NCBI GenBank assembly: GCA_944383495.1
Contig: CALWPT010000005.1
Coordinates: forward strand, 50,583 to 114,582
DNA length: 64,000 nucleotides
Direction: 5' to 3'
Source: an uncultured Clostridia bacterium
GTDB taxonomy: Bacteria > Bacillota > Clostridia > Oscillospirales > Acutalibacteraceae
Positions 17,580 through 23,601 of the stretch are shown piece after piece (the stretch's first letter is position 1; every line of letters begins with the position of its first letter). A program made the translations under genes and the position numbers. Under the pieces are notes generated by a model. That model saw nothing but the letters and a program-made list of their open reading frames with translations. It made no database searches and was not told the origin of the DNA.

Positions 17580-18851
17580 TTAATTGACAAAGTCGAATTC
17601 CATATCGTAAATTGAAACGGTATCTCCCTCCTGGCAGCCTTGTTCTCTCAGCCCGTCAATGATGCCAGATTTTTGGAGCACTCGCTGGAAATACTGCAAG
17701 GATTCGTAATCATTCGGATCAATGGTTTCCATGACCTTCAGCAGCCACGGCGCATCCACCATATAAATTCCATCCTGTTTCGTGACCGTAAACCGCCGGG
17801 TATTCTGCTGAATCAGCTCTTCCACCGGAACCGGCTCCGGCTCATACCGCTCAATGGGGGGCAGGGTTTGAAGCCTGGCAGCCACGGCGTTGACCAGTTC
17901 CTTCGTTCCTTCGGCAATCGCAGCCATCGTGGGGAAAAAGCGCAGGCCCTTGGATTCCACATATTCGCGGAACCGCGCAATTTGCTCTTCGCTCGCCATA
18001 TCGCATTTATTCCCCGCCACAATCTGCGGACGCTTGGACAGCCCCGGATGAAAGGTTTCCAGTTCGCGATTGATGGTTTCAAAGTCCTCTACCGGATCCC
18101 GGCCTTCACTGCCGGACACATCCACCACATGCAGCAGCAGCCGGCAGCGATCCACATGGCGCAGAAAATCGTGGCCCAGGCCTACGCCCTCTCCCGCGCC
18201 TTCAATCAGGCCGGGAATGTCCGCCATCACGAAGGACGAGCCCTCCCCCATGCGCACTACCCCCAATACCGGGCTGAGCGTGGTAAAATGATAATTGGCA
18301 ATTTTGGGCTTAGCCTCGCTGACAACGGAGATCAGCGTGGATTTTCCCACATTGGGATAACCAATGAGGCCTACATCTGCCAGCAGCTTCAGCTCCATTT
18401 GCAGTTCTAGTTCCTCCCCCGGTGCGCCGCTTTTAGCAAAACGAGGGCATTGGCGGGTGGCGGTGGCAAAATGGGCATTGCCCCAACCGCCCCGCCCCCC
18501 TTTGGCGGCGATAAACGGCGCGTCGTCCGACAAATCTGCGATTAGTCGTCCGGTATTCGCAGCCTTCAGCAGTGTTCCCCGGGGAACGCGGATCTCCAGG
18601 GCAGGAGCGCTTTTCCCTGTAGACCGTGCTGCCCCGCCCTTCGCGCCAGACTGGGCAATATATTTCCGTTTATACCGGAAATCAGCCAAGGTGGATAAAT
18701 TATCATCCACCAAAAAAACAATGTCTCCTCCGCGGCCGCCATCTCCTCCGTCGGGGCCCCCGGCAGCCACGTACTTTTCCCGATGAAAGGAAACAGCGCC
18801 GTTTCCCCCATCCCCCGACCGAATCAGAATTTTTGCTGTATCTACAAACAT
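17580..18851 (-). CDS. obg: GTPase Obg/CgtA
   Basis: Ribosome-associated GTPase for 50S assembly and stress control. The 423-residue protein begins MFVDTAKILIRSGDGG with the glycine-rich Obg fold, followed by the G domain (GYPNVGKST for G1, DIPGLIEGA for G3, NKCD for G4) and a C-terminal OCT domain from about residue 340. ATG 18851 has an AAGGAAGGG site; a longer frame upstream lacks support. It lies after rpmA as in most Firmicutes, but a terminator separates it from that unit, so it should have its own promoter in the 18852-19054 gap. Confidence 0.97.
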   Translation of the reverse strand: MFVDTAKILIRSGDGGNGAVSFHREKYVAAGGPDGGDGGRGGDIVFLVDDNLSTLADFRYKRKYIAQSGAKGGAARSTGKSAPALEIRVPRGTLLKAANTGRLIADLSDDAPFIAAKGGRGGWGNAHFATATRQCPRFAKSGAPGEELELQMELKLLADVGLIGYPNVGKSTLISVVSEAKPKIANYHFTTLSPVLGVVRMGEGSSFVMADIPGLIEGAGEGVGLGHDFLRHVDRCRLLLHVVDVSGSEGRDPVEDFETINRELETFHPGLSKRPQIVAGNKCDMASEEQIARFREYVESKGLRFFPTMAAIAEGTKELVNAVAARLQTLPPIERYEPEPVPVEELIQQNTRRFTVTKQDGIYMVDAPWLLKVMETIDPNDYESLQYFQRVLQKSGIIDGLREQGCQEGDTVSIYDMEFDFVN

Positions 18852-18976
18852 ATTATCCCTTCCTTTCGGAATAAAAAACTCCCATTGGCGTTTGTCTGGT
18901 AAATTCCGTATCCGTTTCCCACTGGCACGCAAGCCCAAAATCTCCTTTACTCATTACAGGAAAGGCGCCCGCAACA

Positions 18977-19003
18977 GCTATTAAAACGGCATTCTTTAAT
19001 AGC
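18977..19003. repeat. Perfect 9-bp inverted repeat upstream of obg
   Basis: Arms GCTATTAAA and TTTAATAGC with a 9-base loop, about 126 bases before the obg start and just after the rpmA terminator. AT-rich arms without a T-run suggest an operator or promoter-associated palindrome rather than a terminator. The rest of the 18852-19054 gap shows no secure gene. Confidence 0.5.
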
Positions 19004-19054
19004 CCCTCTGTATTATTTCCCATTTTTCCCGCCGGCATATCCCACCAAAGAGAA

Positions 19055-19086
19055 AATGCCCGGAGCGCCGTTCACGCCCGGGCATT
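19055..19086 (-). terminator. Intrinsic terminator of rplU-prp-rpmA
   Basis: On the transcribed strand the stem AATGCCCGG / CCGGGCATT (with an extra GCG/CGC pair inside) is followed by TTTCTCTTT, starting 10 bases after the rpmA stop. Confidence 0.75.
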
Positions 19087-19096
19087 GGATTCGAAA

Positions 19097-19381
19097 TTAC
19101 TGTTCCACCGCGAAAACCGAAACTTTTTTACGGTCGCGGCCATACCGCTGGAATTTTACCTTGCCGTCAATTAGAGCAAACAAGGTGTCGTCAGAGCCAA
19201 TCCCCACGTTTTCACCGGGATGAAAATGCGTGCCCCGTTGCCGAACCAATATATTGCCCGCCAAAACGAACTGACCGTCGGTCCGTTTCACACCCAGGCG
19301 CTTCGCTTCAGAATCGCGGCCGTTCTTCGTAGACCCAACGCCTTTTTTATGTGCAAACAACTGAATGTTGACCTTTAACAT
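19097..19381 (-). CDS. rpmA: 50S ribosomal protein L27 with cleavable N-terminus
   Basis: L27 lies near the peptidyl-transferase centre. The 94-residue protein starts [14 protein letters not shown]: the nine or so extra residues before AHKKG are the Firmicute extension that the Prp protease removes, by analogy with Staphylococcus. The next gene upstream encodes that protease. The [15 protein letters not shown] core is fully conserved. GGAGG sits 7 bases before the ATG, which overlaps the prp end by 7 bases. Confidence 0.98.
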   Translation of the reverse strand: MLKVNIQLFAHKKGVGSTKNGRDSEAKRLGVKRTDGQFVLAGNILVRQRGTHFHPGENVGIGSDDTLFALIDGKVKFQRYGRDRKKVSVFAVEQ

Positions 19382-19731
19382 TGCAATTCCTCCAAACTTG
19401 ATGATGGCTGTTCAGCCGTTTCTATTTTCATTCTCACGCGGCCGGGGTACTGCCGGATCAGTTCTCTGATATGAAACGCGAAACCCTCCAGTACCGCCTG
19501 TCCCCGTTCCGCCGGTTCCGATATCCGGACTTCCATAAACCCGTCCTCTACCTCCGTGTGTAAAGGCAAATGCAGAATTTCGCTCAGCGTGTTGGCAGCC
19601 ATATACGCCGCGCTGGACACCGCCGCACAGCACAGGCAGCCCTCCTGATCCTCTGCACCGGCCGTGGAGTGGCCTATGATCCGGTACCCGACCAGCGCCT
19701 TCCCCTGCCGGAACAATACGACCGTCGTCAC
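19375..19731 (-). CDS. prp: Ribosomal-processing cysteine protease Prp
   Basis: Cleaves the N-terminal extension of L27. The 118-residue protein carries the catalytic pair in [20 protein letters not shown] (His in the first, Cys in the second half), the hallmark of the YsxB/Prp family. It uses GTG at 19731 and lies five bases after rplU, so translation is probably coupled; no strong ribosome site is seen. The position between rplU and rpmA is conserved across Firmicutes and matches the extended L27 found here. Confidence 0.95.
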   Translation of the reverse strand: MTTVVLFRQGKALVGYRIIGHSTAGAEDQEGCLCCAAVSSAAYMAANTLSEILHLPLHTEVEDGFMEVRISEPAERGQAVLEGFAFHIRELIRQYPGRVRMKIETAEQPSSSLEELQC

Positions 19732-19736
19732 TGGAA

Positions 19737-20102
19737 TTATTCGGCCTGGTCCGCCTGCACGGACGGTGCGGCCTTAGCACGGGAAGCAGTCGCCTTAATA
19801 TCGGTCACCTGCACCTTCGTGTACGGCTGGCGATGGCCCATTTTCCGCTTTTCATTCTTTTTGGGCTTATAGGTCATAACCGTAATTTTCTTTGCCTTGC
19901 CGTTTTTGATCACTTTGGCGGTAACCGTCGCGCCCTTCACAAAGGGAGCGCCAACCTTGAAGGTTTTTCCGGTGTTGACTGCCAAAACCTGGTCAAAGGT
20001 AACCGTGTCTTCCGGCTGCACATCCAGCTTTTCAATGTAAAGAACTGAGTCCTTTTCCACCTTATACTGCTTTCCGCCGGTTTGGATAACTGCGTACATC
20101 AT
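19737..20102 (-). CDS. rplU: 50S ribosomal protein L21
   Basis: The L21 fold begins [14 protein letters not shown] and includes the basic [19 protein letters not shown] region that contacts 23S rRNA. A 20-residue Ala-rich tail ([19 protein letters not shown]) extends past the usual end near residue 102. ATG codons at 20102 and 20099 are both possible. It is first in its operon with a consensus promoter upstream. Confidence 0.97.
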   Translation of the reverse strand: MMYAVIQTGGKQYKVEKDSVLYIEKLDVQPEDTVTFDQVLAVNTGKTFKVGAPFVKGATVTAKVIKNGKAKKITVMTYKPKKNEKRKMGHRQPYTKVQVTDIKATASRAKAAPSVQADQAE

Positions 20103-20180
20103 GATTCCTGCCTTTTATCTTCAGACTCGCTATCGTAGGCGGAGCCAACGCTCACTTCACAAAGCCCAAAATACGCGGCT
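20103..20180 (-). promoter_or_regulatory. Leader of rplU mRNA (possible L21 leader)
   Basis: About 77 bases lie between the predicted start point and rplU. In many Firmicutes this position holds the L21 leader, a structured element thought to bind the protein for autoregulation. The sequence is rich in possible pairing (GGCTCCGCC region), but I could not verify the consensus, so the call rests on position. Confidence 0.4.
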
Positions 20181-20185
20181 TGAAT

Positions 20186-20214
20186 AGTTTACCATATTCC
20201 GCTGCTATTGTCAA
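20186..20214 (-). promoter_or_regulatory. Consensus promoter for rplU-prp-rpmA
   Basis: On the minus strand, a perfect TTGACA (20209-20214) and TAAACT (20186-20191) with a 17-base spacer, fitting a highly expressed ribosomal operon. Confidence 0.85.
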
Positions 20215-20256
20215 CCGCTATTTTTGGAATAATCAGGGAAAACAATTCGTACTGAC

Positions 20257-20296
20257 TGCAAAACCCGGCGGGCTGTTTTGCCCGCCGGGTTTTGCA
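20257..20296. terminator. Perfect 17-bp bidirectional terminator hairpin
   Basis: Arms TGCAAAACCCGGCGGGC and GCCCGCCGGGTTTTGCA with a 6-base loop. The A-run in one arm and T-run in the other let it act in either direction; it lies between pduL and the rplU promoter and should insulate rplU. Confidence 0.85.
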
Positions 20297-20372
20297 TATG
20301 AATAAGTAAAAGCGTATGTTTTATTTTCTGGCGGCCATTGGCATTTCGCCCGCCCTGTTACAATTTTAAAAG

Positions 20373-20939
20373 CTACTTGATCAGTTCGCCTTGGGTACCG
20401 CCCAGCACAGCGTTGCCCTCATCCGTATCCAAATGCATGGCTAGGGAAAACCTCGGGCTGACGCGAACCACCGTGTCCCCATAAATCGTCGACCGCTCGG
20501 GGGAATCAATTTTTACGCTGACCACCTCCTTATCGGCAACGCCGAATGCCGCCGCGTCTTCAGGTGTCATATGAATATGCCGTTTGGCGACGATCACGCC
20601 TTTATCAATTTCCACTTCTCCAGCCGGACCAATTATTTTGCATCCAGGGGTTCCTTCAATGTCTCCCGATTCGCGAATGGGGGCGGAAATGCCCACGGCA
20701 CGGCAATCGGTGATCGCCAGTTCCACCTGCGTGGCGGAACGGACGGGGCCCAGAATACTCAGGCCCTTCAGTTGCCCTTTAGGTCCTTCGATTATGACTC
20801 TCTCTTCACAGGCGAATTGCCCCGGCTGGGACAGGCTTTTGCGGGGTGTTAGCTCATACCCCTTTCCAAATAATTTTTCCAAATCCTCCTGACTGACATG
20901 CACATGCTTCACGGAGGTTTCCACTAATATTTTTTCCAT
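20373..20939 (-). CDS. pduL: Phosphate propanoyltransferase / PduL-type phosphotransacylase
   Basis: Converts acyl-CoA and phosphate to acyl phosphate (acetyl-CoA to acetyl phosphate). The 188-residue protein shows the two PduL beta-barrel histidine sites: HVHVS near the N-terminus and AKRHIHM in the second repeat, plus HLDTDEGNA at the end. It starts directly at the catalytic core, without the N-terminal peptide that targets such enzymes into microcompartments, and no compartment genes are near, so it is probably the housekeeping acetate-pathway enzyme. ATG 20939 has a GGGAAG site; an upstream ATG lacks one. Confidence 0.92.
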   Translation of the reverse strand: MEKILVETSVKHVHVSQEDLEKLFGKGYELTPRKSLSQPGQFACEERVIIEGPKGQLKGLSILGPVRSATQVELAITDCRAVGISAPIRESGDIEGTPGCKIIGPAGEVEIDKGVIVAKRHIHMTPEDAAAFGVADKEVVSVKIDSPERSTIYGDTVVRVSPRFSLAMHLDTDEGNAVLGGTQGELIK

Positions 20940-21094
20940 TATGCTTCCCGTACCTTTCCGGCCTTTTGGCCATATGCTCCACAACCGTTTCCCATTTTAT
21001 GAAGCTGTGGTTATTATTGTAATGCAAACCTCATAATTTTGCAAGGGAAAATCATAAGAACAACCCGGAAAACCCACACTGGAAGATGTTGTTC

Positions 21095-21123
21095 TTGCGT
21101 TGGAGGGCAATTTGTAGTATAAT
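21095..21123 (+). promoter_or_regulatory. Promoter for the desulfurase-thiI operon
   Basis: TTGCGT (21095-21100) and a perfect TATAAT (21118-21123) with a 17-base spacer. Expected start near 21130 gives a leader of about 120 bases with no structure I recognise. The rest of the 20940-21250 gap holds no gene. Confidence 0.75.
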
Positions 21124-21250
21124 AAGCCATACGGTGGGAGACTCCGCCTTTCGCCGTTTGCATTACCAAGTCTTCAGCGCCTTATAACCAGAACAAAGCG
21201 TTCCAGCATATCAGGGCCGTGCATCATTTTTCCATTCAGGGTGAGCGTTC

Positions 21251-22381
21251 ATGGAAGCCTATCTTGATTTTAGCGCGACTACTCCTGTTTGCCAGCAGGC
21301 AGCAGACGCGATTTTAGAGCAATGCCGCCGGTTTGGCAATCCCTCCTCCCTCCATCAGAAGGGACTAGAGGCCGAAATAACGCTTCAGGAATGCCGTGCT
21401 GCCGTGGCAAAACGCATTGGATGCGCCCCGGAAGAGGTCGTTTTTACTTCCGGCGGTACGGAAGGGAACAATCTGGCGATTTTTGGTGCTGCGGCCGCCA
21501 ACCGCCGCAAAGGAAACCGTATTGTCACCACTGCTGTTGAGCATGCTTCGGTTTTGGAGCCTTGCAAGGAACTGGAACGGCAGGGCTTTGACGTTGTGTT
21601 TTTAAAGCCTGGACGGGATGGCTGTGTTCCGCCTGAGGCTTTTTTGCAGGCGGTTGACAGTACCACTATTTTGGTCAGCGTCATGGCGTGCAACAATGAA
21701 ACCGGGGCGCTTCAGCCAGTGGAAGCCGCGGCAAAGGCCATTAAATGCGCTGGTGCGCCGGCGCTGCTCCACTGCGACGGGGTGCAGTCTTTCTGCAAGC
21801 TTCCCTTTTATCCACTGGAAAACGGCGTGGATCTTTTCACAGTCAGCTCTCATAAGATTTACGGGCCTAAGGGCGCCGGCGCGTTGATGGTTCGCAAGGG
21901 AGTCCGAATTATACCCCGGTGCTTCGGAGGCCCGCAGGAAAAAGGCCTTCGCCCGGGGACGGAGAATATGCCCGGTATAGCGGGGTTTGCAGCTGCGGCG
22001 AAGGCCATGCCCGGGGAAACAGAACAGCTGTCCAAGATAGAATCGTTGCGGGCGCATCTTTTATGGTTACTGGAAAACCTGCCCGGCGTAGAAATTAACG
22101 CTGCATCGGGCAGCCCTTATATCACTAATATTTCCATTCCCGGTGTGCCCGCGGAGGTCATGCTGCATTTTCTGGAGGAGCGGGGCGTCTTCGTGTCCAC
22201 CGGCAGCGCCTGCAAAAAGGGCGCTGCCAGCCATGTGCTCTCCGCTATGGGACTGCCGAAGGCGCGGGTCGACGGGGCGCTGCGCGTCAGCCTTGGGTAT
22301 ACCTCCGCTAAAAGCGACGTGGAAGCCCTGACAGCAGGGTTGAAGGAAGGCCTTTCCGTTCTATGCCGGAAACGGCGGTAA
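21251..22381 (+). CDS. Cysteine desulfurase (NifS/IscS type, tRNA thiolation)
   Basis: PLP enzyme that takes sulfur from cysteine as a persulfide. In the 376 residues Lys202 (SSHKIYG) binds PLP and Cys321 (STGSACKKG) carries the persulfide; the EHAS and NNETG motifs also bind PLP. The thiI gene follows 32 bases later, which marks it as the NifZ-type partner that hands sulfur directly to ThiI, as in Bacillus. The active-site loop carries CKKGA rather than an extended IscS loop. It is the first gene of an operon that continues into the cinA-sortase pair. Confidence 0.93.
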   Translation: MEAYLDFSATTPVCQQAADAILEQCRRFGNPSSLHQKGLEAEITLQECRAAVAKRIGCAPEEVVFTSGGTEGNNLAIFGAAAANRRKGNRIVTTAVEHASVLEPCKELERQGFDVVFLKPGRDGCVPPEAFLQAVDSTTILVSVMACNNETGALQPVEAAAKAIKCAGAPALLHCDGVQSFCKLPFYPLENGVDLFTVSSHKIYGPKGAGALMVRKGVRIIPRCFGGPQEKGLRPGTENMPGIAGFAAAAKAMPGETEQLSKIESLRAHLLWLLENLPGVEINAASGSPYITNISIPGVPAEVMLHFLEERGVFVSTGSACKKGAASHVLSAMGLPKARVDGALRVSLGYTSAKSDVEALTAGLKEGLSVLCRKRR

Positions 22382-22413
22382 CCGGAAATGGGAAAAGAAA
22401 AGGAATTTTGCGC

Positions 22414-23601
22414 ATGAAAGAAATCATCCTGGTCAAAAACGGCGAGCTGGCCCTTAAGGGCCTCAACCGAAGCAGCTTTGAAAGCGCGCTGATGCGCCAG
22501 ATCCGCCGTTCCTTGCAGCCGGCGGGCCGCTTTAAAATCCGGTGCGCCCAGTCCACGATTTATGTGGAGCCGGAGCAGGGCGCGAATCTGGGCGCCGCCG
22601 CGGAGCGGATGGGAAAAATTTTTGGCATCGCGGGGTATTCCAGAGCAGCGGTTTTTGAAAAGGATTTGGAGAATATTTTACAAAACGCGCCGGATTACCT
22701 GGCGGAGCAATTGCAGAATGTTAAAACCTTTAAGGTGGAGGCGAAACGGGCGGATAAAAAATTTCCGTATCAATCCCCGCAAATTTGCGCTGCGCTGGGC
22801 GAACGGCTGCTGGAGCGTTTTCCCCATTTAAAGGTGGATGTGAACCATCCGGACTTGGTGGTAATGGCGGAAATTCGGGACTTTGGAGCATATGTGCATG
22901 GCCGCCAGCTACCCGGCGCGGGGGGAATGCCGGTGGGAACGGGTGGAAAAGCCGCCGTTCTGATTTCGGGCGGGATTGACAGCCCTGTCGCCGCCTATAT
23001 GATGGCCAAGCGGGGCATGCGCCTAACGGGGATCCACTTTGCAAGCCCGCCTTATACCAGCCAGCGGGCGGAGTTGAAGGTACGCCAGCTGCTGGAAAAG
23101 GTGGCGGAGTACGCCGGCCCGATGCGCATGATCGTCGTGCCCTTCACAGAGATCCAGGAACAGATTGAGGCCAACTGCCCGGATGAATTTTTCACCCTGA
23201 TTATGCGCCGGTACATGATGCGAATTTCCTGCCGGTTGTCAGAACGCTGGAGCTGTGCGGCTTTGGTAACGGGAGAAAGCATTGGCCAGGTTGCCAGCCA
23301 GACCCTTCCCGCCCTTGTCTGCACAGACGCGGTGTGCGACCGTCCGGTGTTCCGGCCTCTGATCGGCATGGACAAGGAAGAAATTGTCGCGATTGCCAGA
23401 AAAATCGGGACCTTTGATTTATCCATTTTACCCTATGAGGATTGCTGCACGGTTTTCACGCCAAGGCATCCCAAGCTGAATCCCAAGCTAGCCGCGCTGG
23501 AGCACGCGGAGGCAAAGCTGGACGAAACCGTACTGATCGAGAGGGCGGTAGAGCAAATCCGTATCATCGACATCGGAAAGGACGAAGGCAATGAACTGTG
23601 A
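22414..23601 (+). CDS. thiI: tRNA 4-thiouridine synthase ThiI
   Basis: Adenylates and thiolates U8 of tRNAs. The 395-residue protein has a ferredoxin-like/THUMP N-terminus (1-165), the PP-loop SGGIDSP at 185-191 and a cysteine pair in LPYEDCCTVF near the end, in the region of the sulfur-accepting Cys of E. coli ThiI. The rhodanese domain found in E. coli is absent, as in Bacillus, which agrees with direct sulfur transfer from the upstream desulfurase. ATG 22414 has AAAAGGAA nine bases before it. It overlaps cinA by 11 bases. Confidence 0.94.
   Translation: MKEIILVKNGELALKGLNRSSFESALMRQIRRSLQPAGRFKIRCAQSTIYVEPEQGANLGAAAERMGKIFGIAGYSRAAVFEKDLENILQNAPDYLAEQLQNVKTFKVEAKRADKKFPYQSPQICAALGERLLERFPHLKVDVNHPDLVVMAEIRDFGAYVHGRQLPGAGGMPVGTGGKAAVLISGGIDSPVAAYMMAKRGMRLTGIHFASPPYTSQRAELKVRQLLEKVAEYAGPMRMIVVPFTEIQEQIEANCPDEFFTLIMRRYMMRISCRLSERWSCAALVTGESIGQVASQTLPALVCTDAVCDRPVFRPLIGMDKEEIVAIARKIGTFDLSILPYEDCCTVFTPRHPKLNPKLAALEHAEAKLDETVLIERAVEQIRIIDIGKDEGNEL

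Noticed and set aside
18853..19038. 61-codon minus-strand frame between rpmA and obg
   Set aside because: It ends in the obg ribosome site, contains the palindrome at 18977-19003 and lacks a ribosome site of its own; more likely the obg leader.
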